64,000 bases of DNA. Source: FEN-1099 sp964511015 (GTDB lineage: Bacteria; Lernaellota; Lernaellaia; Lernaellales; Lernaellaceae). Location: assembly GCA_964511015.1 (NCBI GenBank), contig CAZEDX010000013.1, positions 1 to 64,000 on the forward strand. Direction: 5' to 3'. Below the pieces are notes generated by a model. It made no database searches and was not told the origin of the DNA. It saw nothing but the letters and a program-made list of their open reading frames with translations. This document shows positions 1 to 9,098 of this stretch, in pieces. The position numbers were made by a program, and so were the translations under genes. How positions within the stretch are numbered: the first letter of the stretch is position 1; every line of letters starts with the position of its first letter.

Positions 1-1
1 C

Positions 2-1936
2 GGCTCGAAACTCATCTTCAACACCGACGTATTCTGTTTTGCCAGTCCGTTTTACAACAAGACGCTACCCCCGCGGTTGTTGCACCCTAAACGTGTACTC
101 GAAGGCGTGCGCGAAGGCGTGGAGCACGGCGGCAACAAGTCAGGCATTCCGACCATTAACGGTTCTCTATGCTTTGACGATCGCTATCTAGGCAAACCTC
201 TGGTCTTTTGCGGCACAGGCGGCCTGATGCCGGCCAAGGTGTGCGGCAAGCCGGGCGAATTCAAAAAGGCGCAGGTGGGCGATCTGATTGTGATGGTTGG
301 CGGCCGCATTGGTAAAGATGGTATTCACGGCGCGACCTTCAGCTCCGAAAGCCTCAATGAGAAGAGCCCGGCGACGGCAGTGCAGATTGGCGACCCGATC
401 ACACAAAAGCGCATGACTGACTTCCTACTACGCGCGCGCGATCTGTGCTACTACAATTCAATCACCGACAACGGCGCCGGCGGATTGTCCAGTTCGGTCG
501 GTGAGATGGCGCGCGACACCAACGGCTGTGAAATGCATTTGGAACGGGCGCCACTCAAATACGCCGGCTTGCACCCCTGGGAGATCCTCCTTTCCGAAGC
601 TCAGGAACGCATGACCGTGGCAGTACCGCCGGACAAGATCGATGATTTTCTCGCGCTGTCGGAGAAAATGAATGTGGAATCGACGGTGTTGGGCAAGTTC
701 ACCGATACCGGTCTGTTCCACTGTCTTTATGACGGTGAAACCGTTTGCGCGATCGATATGGATTTCCTGCACGATGGCGCCCCGAAGATGCGGCTGGTTG
801 CCGAATGGAAACCGACGCGATTCCCGGAACCACGTTTTGTCTCGCCGACCGACCTGGGCGGCATGATCATGCGGGTGCTGACGCGACTGAATGTTTGCTC
901 GAAGGAATACATTGTTCGCCAGTACGACCACGAAGTTCAGGGCGGTAGCGTAATCAAACCCTTGGTGGGCGTCGACAATGATGGTCCGTCGGATGCCGCA
1001 GTGATTCGGCCTTTGTTGGACAGCCCGGAAGGTGTTGTGGTGGCGCATGGGTTGTGTCCCAAGTACTCGGACATCGACACCTACCACATGGTGGCCAACG
1101 CGATTGATGAAGCGGTGCGTAATGCGGTCGCAGTTGGCGGCGACGTCGACCAACTGGCCGGTCTCGACAACTTTTGTTGGCCCGACCCGGTGCCGGCGCC
1201 GGAGAATCCGGATGGCTCACACAAACTGGCCCAGTTGGTGCGGGCGAATAAGGCGTTGTACGACATCACGACCGCTTACGGCGTTCCTTGCATCTCGGGC
1301 AAGGACTCGATGAAGAACGACTACCAGATCGGCGATACGAAAATCTCGATTCCGCCGACAATGCTGTTCACCGTCGTGGGCCGTATTGCCGATTCGCGCC
1401 GTTGTGTAACGATGGATGCAAAAAACCCCGGCGATCTGGTCTATCTGCTCGGCTATTCGCGCGACGAGATGGGCGGCTCCGAATATTTCCGTGAGCTCGG
1501 CTATACGGGCAACAAGGTGCCGCGGCTCGAACCGGAGCACAACATCGAGATGTACCGCCGCCTGCGCGATGCCATTCGCGCGAACATCGTACGCAGTTGT
1601 CACGACCTGTCAGATGGCGGTCTGGCGGTGGCCCTGGCGGAAACTGCGTTTGCTGGCGGTTACGGCGTCAGCGCCTACTTGAGCCGGGTGCCCTACGAAG
1701 GAATCGAACGCGATGACTTCGTCCTGTTCAACGAAAGCCCGGGTCGTTTGCTGGTGACGGTGCGTCCGGAACACAAAACCGCTTTTGAGGAACGACTGAT
1801 CGATTCGATGTATGCCGAAATCGGTTTGGTAACAAAGGACCCAGTGCTGGAGATCGTCGGCATCAACGGCCGCGTGCAGTGCCGAGTGCCGATCGCTGAA
1901 CTTAAAAACGCCTGGCAGCGGACCTTGCAGTTCTAG
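2..1936 (+). CDS. purL: Phosphoribosylformylglycinamidine synthase, synthetase subunit (3' part)
   Basis: PurL makes FGAM from FGAR, ATP and ammonia in de novo purine synthesis. The open frame runs in from the left edge, so the N-terminus lies outside the window; 644 codons are visible. The AIRS-like tandem domains are recognisable from GKDGIHGATFSS (~residue 95 of the visible part), SVGEMARDTNG, GKDSMKND and the glycine-rich SCHDLSDGGLAVALAE near the end. The stop is TAG at 1934. purQ follows 19 bases later with its own GAGGAG ribosome site, so the synthetase and glutaminase are separate proteins from one operon. purM is not here but about 15 kb away on the other strand. Confidence 0.95.
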   Translation, partial: GSKLIFNTDVFCFASPFYNKTLPPRLLHPKRVLEGVREGVEHGGNKSGIPTINGSLCFDDRYLGKPLVFCGTGGLMPAKVCGKPGEFKKAQVGDLIVMVGGRIGKDGIHGATFSSESLNEKSPATAVQIGDPITQKRMTDFLLRARDLCYYNSITDNGAGGLSSSVGEMARDTNGCEMHLERAPLKYAGLHPWEILLSEAQERMTVAVPPDKIDDFLALSEKMNVESTVLGKFTDTGLFHCLYDGETVCAIDMDFLHDGAPKMRLVAEWKPTRFPEPRFVSPTDLGGMIMRVLTRLNVCSKEYIVRQYDHEVQGGSVIKPLVGVDNDGPSDAAVIRPLLDSPEGVVVAHGLCPKYSDIDTYHMVANAIDEAVRNAVAVGGDVDQLAGLDNFCWPDPVPAPENPDGSHKLAQLVRANKALYDITTAYGVPCISGKDSMKNDYQIGDTKISIPPTMLFTVVGRIADSRRCVTMDAKNPGDLVYLLGYSRDEMGGSEYFRELGYTGNKVPRLEPEHNIEMYRRLRDAIRANIVRSCHDLSDGGLAVALAETAFAGGYGVSAYLSRVPYEGIERDDFVLFNESPGRLLVTVRPEHKTAFEERLIDSMYAEIGLVTKDPVLEIVGINGRVQCRVPIAELKNAWQRTLQF

Positions 1937-1955
1937 ACCGAGACGAGGAGCGAAC

Positions 1956-2774
1956 GTGGGAGACATTCGGGCCATTGTCGTTGCCGGTAACGGCATCAAC
2001 TGTGAGATGGAGATGGCTCACGCCTGCCGTCTCGGTGGGTTTGAGCAGGTCGACATCTGCTATATCCATGACATCCTGCGCGGTGAGGTTGACCTCGAAG
2101 ACTATCACCTGTTTTGCATGCCCGGTGGCTTCATGGATGGTGACGACCTAGGCTCGGCCAAAGCGGCCGCCGTTCTGTGGCGTTACTCCCTGCTGCCCAA
2201 CGGCAGCGAACTGGCCGACTCGGTCTTTCACTTCATCGAACAAGGCAAGCTGATTATCGGCGTCTGCAACGGCTTCCAACTGCTGGTGAAACTCGGCCTG
2301 CTGCCGGCCCTGGATATGGTCTATTTCGACCAACACGTGACCTTGACTCATAACGATTCCGGCCGCTTCGAAGACCGCTGGACCCATCTCGTGGTCAATC
2401 CGAAAACTCCGTGCGTGTTTCTCGATGGTATCGACCGGCTCTATCTGCCGGTGCGTCACGGCGAGGGGAAGCTGGTGGTAGCTTCCGACGAAGTCTTGTC
2501 CAAGATGCGTCAACGGCAACTGATTGCTTTGCGTTACGCCACGGCCAACGGCGAACCGACGATGAGCTATCCGGCGAATCCAAACGGCAGCGTCGATGCC
2601 ATCGCCGGCATTTGCGACGAATCGGGCCGGGTGTTCGGCCTGATGCCGCACCCTGAGGCCTTCCTGCATTACACGAACTATCCGCAATGGCCGCGGCACA
2701 AGTCGATGCCCGATGAGGGGCAAGGCGTGGCGATCTTCCGTAACGCCTACCAATACCTGAAGAAGCGCTTCTAA
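1956..2774 (+). CDS. purQ: Phosphoribosylformylglycinamidine synthase, glutaminase subunit
   Basis: PurQ hydrolyses glutamine and passes ammonia to PurL. It is a class I glutamine amidotransferase: the nucleophile is Cys104 in GVCNGFQ, and the His-Glu pair lies in MPHPEAF near the C-terminus. At 272 residues it is longer than the roughly 220-230 residue PurQ of Bacillus-type systems, as expected for lineages with a long PurL. The GTG start at 1956 is chosen because GAGGAG lies 5 bases upstream and the protein then begins MGDIRAIVVAG, the expected first strand. Confidence 0.94.
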   Translation: MGDIRAIVVAGNGINCEMEMAHACRLGGFEQVDICYIHDILRGEVDLEDYHLFCMPGGFMDGDDLGSAKAAAVLWRYSLLPNGSELADSVFHFIEQGKLIIGVCNGFQLLVKLGLLPALDMVYFDQHVTLTHNDSGRFEDRWTHLVVNPKTPCVFLDGIDRLYLPVRHGEGKLVVASDEVLSKMRQRQLIALRYATANGEPTMSYPANPNGSVDAIAGICDESGRVFGLMPHPEAFLHYTNYPQWPRHKSMPDEGQGVAIFRNAYQYLKKRF

Positions 2775-2788
2775 ACGGCGGGTGTCCT

Positions 2789-3616
2789 ATGGCCGGTAAC
2801 CAAATGAAGCTGATCGAAGAATGCCTCGGCTTGCCCTTTGACGTCTTCGCGGAAAGCTGGGTCGACGAGGATGGGCCGTCCAATGAAGACTACCGGGTGA
2901 TGCAACGTTGTCTATTGTTGCTCGGCTATCCGACCGGACCGCTAGGACAGCCTTGCCTGGACGGTGTGATCGGTCCGAACGCGCGCCGGGCGCTGCGGCA
3001 GTATCAACAGGAATGCGATTTCGAGGGAACGGCGCAGTTCGACGTTATGACCCGCCGGGCGCTCTACCACACGGCGGCCGATTTCCTGGCCGAGTTCGAA
3101 GACAAAGTCATTGTCGGTTGCGCGGGGCAGCTGCGGCGGGTGGCCAACCAGCCCGGGCTGAGTGGAAAGGAAGCGGTCTATTACTTCCAGAACGAGGCCA
3201 AAGCGCGCGTCGAACACGATTTGCTGGCTGCTTTTCTGCTGTTGACGACCATCAATGCGGGCATTACCGTCGCGGCGCTTGATTTGCTTAGATACGAGCA
3301 ATTGCTGACGGAGAAGAATGGTTTGCGCGAGGCGCGGATGGCGTCCTTGCACTATGGTTTTCTGCAACTGCGTGATGATCGCTATGAGGAACTAGGCCAG
3401 GATGTGAACCGGGCGCGGGTGTGCGGAGATATTGATTTCCACCTCGACACAATCGCTAGGGTGCTGGAGTCCGACGCCGCTCTGCGGGATGCCGCAGTCA
3501 AGCGCGATCTACCGGCCTTGGCGACCCGGTTCCCGTTCGCATCGCTCTCCAATGCGGAAGGGGTCAATCGGCTGAAGGTGAACTGGGCAGAAATCGAGAC
3601 TTCCCTCCCCAAATAG
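2789..3616 (+). CDS. Peptidoglycan-binding-like domain protein of unknown function
   Basis: This 275-residue protein follows purQ by 14 bases. Residues ~38-75 resemble the three-helix PG_binding_1 fold: YRVMQRCLLLLGYPTGP, then DGVIGPNARRALRQYQQ. There is no signal peptide or membrane segment, so a cell-wall role is doubtful and the fold may serve another purpose. The rest (residues ~100-275) is predicted helical and unrecognised. It probably shares the pur transcript, but nothing in the sequence links it to purine synthesis. Confidence 0.75.
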   Translation: MAGNQMKLIEECLGLPFDVFAESWVDEDGPSNEDYRVMQRCLLLLGYPTGPLGQPCLDGVIGPNARRALRQYQQECDFEGTAQFDVMTRRALYHTAADFLAEFEDKVIVGCAGQLRRVANQPGLSGKEAVYYFQNEAKARVEHDLLAAFLLLTTINAGITVAALDLLRYEQLLTEKNGLREARMASLHYGFLQLRDDRYEELGQDVNRARVCGDIDFHLDTIARVLESDAALRDAAVKRDLPALATRFPFASLSNAEGVNRLKVNWAEIETSLPK

Positions 3617-3643
3617 AAAAATCGTTTGGGGTCAATTTCCCTC

Positions 3644-3672
3644 TTGCCAAACCCTCTCGTTTTCCGTATTTT
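3644..3672 (+). promoter_or_regulatory. Predicted sigma-70-type promoter of rplM-rpsI
   Basis: A -35 TTGCCA (3644-3649) and a -10 TATTTT (3667-3672) are separated by exactly 17 bases. They lie 109 bases upstream of the rplM start and after the stop of the preceding gene. Confidence 0.6.
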
Positions 3673-3780
3673 GTGCGCCCGTTGTATCTTTCGGCGTGAA
3701 TTCGCTGAACCGTTTGTGTTGGCCCGGAAGCCGGCGAAAGCGCATTCAGGCGTTTTGGCGTTCCGGCGAGGAGAACCGAA

Positions 3781-4209
3781 ATGAAGACCTATAGCGCCAA
3801 ACCCGGCGAGGTCGAACGGGGCTGGTACCTGGTCGATCTGGAGAACAAGGTGCTGGGTCGCGCGGCCAGCAAGATCGCGATGATCTTGCGCGGCAAGACC
3901 AAGGCGACCTTTACCAGGCATGAAGACGTGGGTGATTTCGTGATTGTCATCAACGCCGCGAAGGTGAAGCTGACCGGCCGAAAGCTGGATCAAAAAATGT
4001 ACCGTCACCACACTGACTACATGGGCGGTTTGAAAGAAGAACCGGCCAAGAAGGTGTTGGCGCGCAAGCCCGAGATGTTGATCCGCGAAGCGGTAAAGGG
4101 CATGCTGCCCAAGTCCGAAATGGGCCGCCGGTTGCTTAAGAAACTCAAGGTTTATGCCGGGCCCGAACATCCGCACCAGGCGCAGCAGCCGGTGCAGCTT
4201 GAGCTGTAA
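3781..4209 (+). CDS. rplM: 50S ribosomal protein L13
   Basis: L13 is an early-assembly protein of the large ribosomal subunit. The 142-residue length is normal. Visible family features are GWYLVDLENKVLGRAASKIA near residue 15, KVKLTGRKLDQKMYRHHTDY, and the C-terminal KVYAGPEHPHQAQQP. ATG 3781 follows GGCGAGGAG with good spacing. The pairing with rpsI 10 bases downstream is the classical L13-S9 operon. Confidence 0.98.
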   Translation: MKTYSAKPGEVERGWYLVDLENKVLGRAASKIAMILRGKTKATFTRHEDVGDFVIVINAAKVKLTGRKLDQKMYRHHTDYMGGLKEEPAKKVLARKPEMLIREAVKGMLPKSEMGRRLLKKLKVYAGPEHPHQAQQPVQLEL

Positions 4210-4219
4210 GGGGTAGGAC

Positions 4220-4612
4220 ATGGCCGAGAATATTTTTCAAGCCACCGGTAAACGCAAAACCTCGATCGCGCGCGTTCTGCTGAAAGCAGGCACGGGCAAG
4301 ATCACGATCAATGAACGCGAACTCGACGACTACTTCACCCGGCCGACTGCTCGGATGAAGGTGATGAAGCCGTTCAACCTGACCGAGACCACGGGCAAGG
4401 TTGATGTGGACATCAACGTCGACGGCGGTGGTATCGCCGGCCAGGCCGACGCCATTTGCCACGGCATCAGCCGCGCGCTGCTGGGTTTCAACCCGGATCT
4501 GCGCCTGAAGCTGAAGAAAGCCGGCATGTTGACGCGCGACTCGCGTATTGTCGAGCGCAAGAAGTACGGTCGCCGCAAGGCCCGCCGTCGCTTCCAGTTC
4601 AGCAAGCGCTAA
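4220..4612 (+). CDS. rpsI: 30S ribosomal protein S9
   Basis: S9 binds the 3' domain of 16S rRNA, and its C-terminal tail reaches the P-site tRNA. The 130-residue protein has ATGKRKTSIARV at the N-terminus, GGGIAGQADAICHGISRAL in the middle and the diagnostic C-terminal FSKR tail. It is translated from ATG 4220 after GGGGTAGG and is closed by an intrinsic terminator 25 bases after the stop. Confidence 0.98.
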   Translation: MAENIFQATGKRKTSIARVLLKAGTGKITINERELDDYFTRPTARMKVMKPFNLTETTGKVDVDINVDGGGIAGQADAICHGISRALLGFNPDLRLKLKKAGMLTRDSRIVERKKYGRRKARRRFQFSKR

Positions 4613-4637
4613 TCTGTTCCGTTTTGTCTGTCTCGAG

Positions 4638-4660
4638 GGCCGGCGTTCGCGCCGGCCTTT
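4638..4660 (+). terminator. Intrinsic terminator of rplM-rpsI
   Basis: A perfect 8-bp stem GGCCGGCG/CGCCGGCC (4638-4645, 4650-4657) is closed by a TTCG tetraloop and followed by a short T run (TTTGTG). Confidence 0.85.
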
Positions 4661-4747
4661 GTGTATCTGGTCGAAACCGCGCCGCTTGCCTGTGCGGCAA
4701 GCGGTGCAGTACATTGACTCGCTGATTTCCACGAGTTGGGACGCGCC

Positions 4748-5554
4748 ATGCCTCATCTTCAAGCCCCCTTGTTTGCCGGTATCGACATCGGTTCTCTGTC
4801 CACCGAAACCTTGCTCATCGACCAGAACGGTGGGGTGGTCGCAGCAACGGTCATCCCTACCGGCGCCAGCAGCGTAAAGGCCTTCCAGGCCAGCTTTGCC
4901 GAGGCGTTGTCGATCGCCGGCGCGGATGCGGGGGATATCGCGTATTGTGTGGCTACGGGTTACGGCCGCAACAAGGTCGAATTCGCCCAAGCCCGGATCA
5001 CGGAAATCACCTGCCATGCACGCGGCGCCCACGTGCTTTTTCCCACCACTCAGATGGTCATCGATATCGGCGGGCAAGACAGCAAAGCCATTCGGCTGGG
5101 TCCCAACGGCTCGGTTCAGAACTTTGTGATGAACGACAAATGCGCCGCCGGCACCGGCCGGTTCCTGGAAGTGATGGCCCATGCTTTGGAAGTCGATTTG
5201 GAAGAACTCGGCCCGCTGGCGCTGCAATCAGATGAAGACGTCAAGGTTTCTTCGGTCTGTACAGTGTTTGCCGAAAGCGAGGTGGTCAGTCTCATCGGTG
5301 ACGGCGTCAAAGCCGCGCGCATTGCCTGGGGCGTGTGTCGTGCTGTGTCGGACCGGGTGGCAAGCCTGGCCGAACGGGTGGGAATCGCCGTGCCGATAGT
5401 GATGACCGGCGGCGTGGCCAAAAACGCCGGGGTGGTAAGAGCGCTCGAACAACGCCTGAACGTTCATCTGACCATTCCCGAAGACCCGCAACTCGTCGGC
5501 GCGTTGGGCGCGGCCCATTTGGCCCGCGAACGTGCGCACAAGGATTCGGTTTGA
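4748..5554 (+). CDS. 2-hydroxyacyl-CoA dehydratase activator family ATPase (HgdC/BadF type)
   Basis: This family uses ATP and a [4Fe-4S] cluster shared by two subunits to inject one low-potential electron into a partner dehydratase or reductase. The 268-residue protein has the ASKHA fold: GIDIGSLSTETLL at the N-terminus, VIDIGGQDSKAI and MTGGVAKNAGV. The two cluster cysteines are in NDKCAAGTG and SSVCTVFAESE. ATG 4748 is preferred over the in-frame TTG 4736 because the family begins close to the phosphate-1 motif. No dehydratase subunit gene is visible nearby, so the partner is unknown. folC starts within its stop codon. Confidence 0.85.
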   Translation: MPHLQAPLFAGIDIGSLSTETLLIDQNGGVVAATVIPTGASSVKAFQASFAEALSIAGADAGDIAYCVATGYGRNKVEFAQARITEITCHARGAHVLFPTTQMVIDIGGQDSKAIRLGPNGSVQNFVMNDKCAAGTGRFLEVMAHALEVDLEELGPLALQSDEDVKVSSVCTVFAESEVVSLIGDGVKAARIAWGVCRAVSDRVASLAERVGIAVPIVMTGGVAKNAGVVRALEQRLNVHLTIPEDPQLVGALGAAHLARERAHKDSV

Positions 5555-6825
5555 ACGAGGCCTACCGACGCGCGGCCACCCGCCTGTTCGACCTCGAACG
5601 GTTCGGGATGAAGTTCGGCCTGAACAACACCACCCGCCTGATGTCCCTGGTTGGCGAACCGCGGCCGGCACGCCAAACCGTCTTGATCGGCGGAACCAAT
5701 GGCAAAGGTTCGGTCACGGCGATGCTGGAGTCCATCGCCCGGGCGCATGGCCAGCGGACCGGTATGTATACCAGCCCCCATTTGGTCACAATGACCGAGC
5801 GTATCCAAGTCAACGGCGAACGTATTGCGCCGGAAGACGTTGTTCACTTGAGTGACGAACTGTGGGCGGCGCTGGAACCCTACCGCCGGCCGGGCGAGCC
5901 GGAGCCGATTACCTTTTTTGAACTGTTGACCGTCATGGCCGCGCTCCATTTTTCGCGGCGGAATCTCGACCTTGCGGTGGTGGAAGTGGGACTCGGCGGA
6001 CGATTGGACGCCGTCAACGTGCTTCCGCGCGACGCCGTTGTCTTCACTGACATTGCCATCGACCACGCGGATATTCTTGGCGATACTGTTGCACACATTG
6101 TCGCGGAGAAAGCGGCCCTGATGCGGCCGGGATGCCCGGCTATCGCGTCCGGCGGATTGCCGGGAGTGAACGAGCTGTTGATCAAACATGCACAGGAGGT
6201 TGGGGCGCCGCTGTTTCTGTTGGACCGCGATTTTTCTTTCGTGTCGCACGCCGCGAGCATCGATTTGATGTTCGAGGGGAAATCATTGACCGATCTGCCG
6301 GTGCCATTCGCCGGAGCACATCAATATCGCAATGCCGCATTGGCCGTTCGGGCGGCGCTTGCTTTGGGTTTGAACGACGAAGCAGCCATCCGGCGAGGAT
6401 TGATTGCGGCCAAGTGGCCCGGCCGGTTGGAACGCATTGCCGGCGCTCCGGAATGGCTGTTGGACTGCGCACACAATCCGGCCGGAGCGCAGGTGCTCGC
6501 GGCCGCCTTGGAGCCGCACGAACCGACCATCTGGCTGGCCGCGATCATGGGCGACAAGGATGTGGATGGTGTCGTCGAGGCTCTGGCCCCGCGCGTGACC
6601 AGCGCGGTCTGCACCATGCTAAAGATGAAGCGGGCGCTACCAGCCGAAACACTGGCGGCCAAAGTCGAGGCGGCCGGTTGTCCGGCGCGGGTCGAATCGA
6701 ATGTCGAAAAGGCGATGGACCTGGCTCGCGATCTGGCTGGCACAAATGGCCGGGTACTGGTCGCGGGCAGCATTTTCCTGGTTGGTTTCGTACGCGGCCA
6801 GTTGACCGGCGAGCATGGGCCATGA
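5551..6825 (+). CDS. folC: Folylpolyglutamate synthase / dihydrofolate synthase
   Basis: FolC adds L-glutamate to dihydropteroate or folates using ATP. The Mur-ligase-type P loop GGTNGKGSVTAM lies near residue 50, followed by GMYTSPHL, ERIQVNGERI, VEVGLGGRLDA and LDCAHNPAGA, all typical. The TTG start at 5551 is inferred because it overlaps the upstream stop (TTGA) and gives MNEAYRRAATRLF, the expected N-terminus. The frame stays open upstream to 5335, but that part is only a shadow of the previous gene. Length is 424 residues. The stop overlaps the lptD start (ATGA). Confidence 0.93.
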   Translation: MNEAYRRAATRLFDLERFGMKFGLNNTTRLMSLVGEPRPARQTVLIGGTNGKGSVTAMLESIARAHGQRTGMYTSPHLVTMTERIQVNGERIAPEDVVHLSDELWAALEPYRRPGEPEPITFFELLTVMAALHFSRRNLDLAVVEVGLGGRLDAVNVLPRDAVVFTDIAIDHADILGDTVAHIVAEKAALMRPGCPAIASGGLPGVNELLIKHAQEVGAPLFLLDRDFSFVSHAASIDLMFEGKSLTDLPVPFAGAHQYRNAALAVRAALALGLNDEAAIRRGLIAAKWPGRLERIAGAPEWLLDCAHNPAGAQVLAAALEPHEPTIWLAAIMGDKDVDGVVEALAPRVTSAVCTMLKMKRALPAETLAAKVEAAGCPARVESNVEKAMDLARDLAGTNGRVLVAGSIFLVGFVRGQLTGEHGP

Positions 6826-9068
6826 AGCAATTGGCGGTCGCGCTGGTACTGCTTTTGGCGATGGCCGCAGTGGCCTTCGCACAGGACGAGCCGCGAGCAC
6901 CGGAAGCGGCGGAAGAGGAACCGGTACGGACCGGCCCGGATGTCACCCCCTTCCTGAGGAACCTAATGGAATCCGACCTGCCGGTGGTGTTGGAAGCCGA
7001 CCAGATCAACTACGACCACCAGACTGACACCTACCGCGCGTCCGGCAACGTCGTGATGCGGCAGCAAGGGACCACGCTGACCGCCGACAATCTGTTGTTG
7101 GACATGGCTAATCACGAACTGATCTGCGAAGGCGCGGTCCGCGTGGCGTCGGAACAAGGCAGCGTAGAAGCCGACGGCCTGCGTGTCGATCTGACTCGCG
7201 AAACCGCGGTCATGGCGCGCGCCTTGTTCGTGGTGCATAACGAGGAAGTAACTTATTTCATCCGTGGGCAGCGAATCGAGAAAATCGGACCCGACCGCTA
7301 CCTGATCTACAACGGCAACTACACGACCTGTGATTGTGGCGCCGAAGAAGCCGACTGGTTGGTCGAAGCCGAATTCATCGACGTTACATTCGACGGTTAC
7401 GCCGTGGTCGAACGGGGGCGCATTTACATTGAAGGGCTGGCGGTAGCGTATGTCCCTTATGGCGTTTTCCCGGCGAAGATCAACCGTTCGACCGGCTTCT
7501 TGTGGCCGACGACGGGTTGGTCAAGCGACGACGGCTATCATGTCGGTTTGCCGTTTTACTGGAACCAGGCGCCGCATACCGACGCGACGTTGTACACCGA
7601 CTGGTACGAAAAACGGGGAACCAAGCTTGGCCTCGAACAGCGCTGGCGGTATTCGCGCACCTGGGAAGGTGAGGCGACCGGCGACATTATCGAAGACCGT
7701 ATTGTCGGCATGCGCCGATGGGCGTTGTCGAACGAGTCGACGTTCAATCCGTACCGCCGCCTCTACATTCGCACCGAAGCGAACCTGGTGTCGGATACCG
7801 ACTACCCGGTCGATTTTTCGAACGATATCAACGCGCGCTACGATCGGTTTTTACGGTCAGACCTGATCATCAACAACCTTTGGCAGGACTACGACCTCAA
7901 CGTGGTGGCCCGCCATTTCCAGGATTTGACGAACGAGGACAACAGCTATACCTGGCAGCAATATCCGTTGGTTATGTTCGATGCGATCAGTCAGCAAATC
8001 GGCACATTACCCGTATACGCGACGATGGAGGTGACGGCTACCGACTTCTACCGGCCGAAAGTCTCAGAGGCCGAAGCTTTCTTGGATTCACTGGCCGGCC
8101 ACAACCATCCGTACACCTATTTGTCGGAAGGCCGACGCCTCAGCGCTCAGCCGGGACTGCACGCGCCGCTCAATTTCGACCAGTACGCGACAGTCACTCC
8201 GTACGCCGTGGGGATCGGCGATCTCTACCAAACCAACGACCGCACGACCGATCGCACGGTGACCCGCGCGACCGGCGAACTCGGCGCCGACGCGTTCACA
8301 CGGTTCGAACGCGTGTATCCGTTCTATGCGCCGGTGGTGCGCGGCATCAAACACCAGATCGAACCGGACCTTGGCTACCGCTACCGGCCCGAAGTGAATC
8401 AGGACGATCTGCCGGTATTCGATGGCTATGATCGTCTCAATGAACTGTCGGAGATCAGTTACGGATTGACCAATCGGCTGTGGATGCGTCTGTTCGATGT
8501 CGGCCGCCGCCGTTTTACTACGCTCAAGCTGACGGACTTGCGCGTATTGCACGGTTACGATTTCGCCGAGGCCGAACGCGAACGAGATCCGTTGGTGTTG
8601 AATGACGAACGCCGCCCGTGGCAACCGATTCGCGTGGAGTTTGAAACGCTGGCGACAGCCGGACGATGGCTGAACCGAATTCTGTTGCAGTCGGCGACGG
8701 AATACGACACCTATCAGGACGAGGTGACGACGTTCAACGTGCTCGGCTTGATGGGCACTGTGAACGACGATGCGTTGGGCGCGGAATACCGGTATCACGT
8801 CGACCGCGAGGGTTACACGGATATCGAGTTTCTGTCCGGAATCTTCCGCTACACGCTGCAGGAGTTCATCACGGTCGAGTATGTGACTCGGTATAGCTTT
8901 ATCGACAGCTACTTCATTTCACAGACCTATGCCGCCGAATTGCACAGTCTGCAAGACTGTTGGCGGCTGCGTTTGCAATACGAACAACACGAAATCCCGA
9001 AGCACGAAGACATCACCATTTTGCTGGTCGATCTGACCGGACTGGTGCAGGGCGCGACGAGTTTCTAA
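6822..9068 (+). CDS. lptD: LPS assembly outer membrane protein LptD
   Basis: LptD is the beta-barrel that inserts lipopolysaccharide into the outer leaflet. The 748-residue protein has a signal peptide (residues 1-21, ending AFA), an LptA/OstA-like beta-jellyroll (~50-170: VVLEADQINYDHQTDTYRAS, GTTLTADNLLLD), then the barrel region with the conserved VPYGVFPAKINRSTGFLWP segment. It ends in Phe, as outer membrane barrels usually do. A Cys pair (TTCDCG) occurs near residue 170. The ATG at 6822 overlaps the folC stop. The gene is direct evidence for an LPS-type outer membrane. Confidence 0.92.
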   Translation: MKQLAVALVLLLAMAAVAFAQDEPRAPEAAEEEPVRTGPDVTPFLRNLMESDLPVVLEADQINYDHQTDTYRASGNVVMRQQGTTLTADNLLLDMANHELICEGAVRVASEQGSVEADGLRVDLTRETAVMARALFVVHNEEVTYFIRGQRIEKIGPDRYLIYNGNYTTCDCGAEEADWLVEAEFIDVTFDGYAVVERGRIYIEGLAVAYVPYGVFPAKINRSTGFLWPTTGWSSDDGYHVGLPFYWNQAPHTDATLYTDWYEKRGTKLGLEQRWRYSRTWEGEATGDIIEDRIVGMRRWALSNESTFNPYRRLYIRTEANLVSDTDYPVDFSNDINARYDRFLRSDLIINNLWQDYDLNVVARHFQDLTNEDNSYTWQQYPLVMFDAISQQIGTLPVYATMEVTATDFYRPKVSEAEAFLDSLAGHNHPYTYLSEGRRLSAQPGLHAPLNFDQYATVTPYAVGIGDLYQTNDRTTDRTVTRATGELGADAFTRFERVYPFYAPVVRGIKHQIEPDLGYRYRPEVNQDDLPVFDGYDRLNELSEISYGLTNRLWMRLFDVGRRRFTTLKLTDLRVLHGYDFAEAERERDPLVLNDERRPWQPIRVEFETLATAGRWLNRILLQSATEYDTYQDEVTTFNVLGLMGTVNDDALGAEYRYHVDREGYTDIEFLSGIFRYTLQEFITVEYVTRYSFIDSYFISQTYAAELHSLQDCWRLRLQYEQHEIPKHEDITILLVDLTGLVQGATSF

Positions 9069-9098
9069 AGCCATCGCGCCAAGACGGGATGTGCGCAA

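Noticed and set aside
4145..5227. Long minus-strand open frame opposite rpsI and the activator gene
   Set aside because: It lies antisense to well-supported genes, is Arg/His/Gln-rich with no motif, and arises from GC-rich third positions.
6132..6821. In-frame N-terminal extension of lptD
   Set aside because: It overlaps folC entirely. The signal peptide begins at the ATG at 6822, which overlaps the folC stop.
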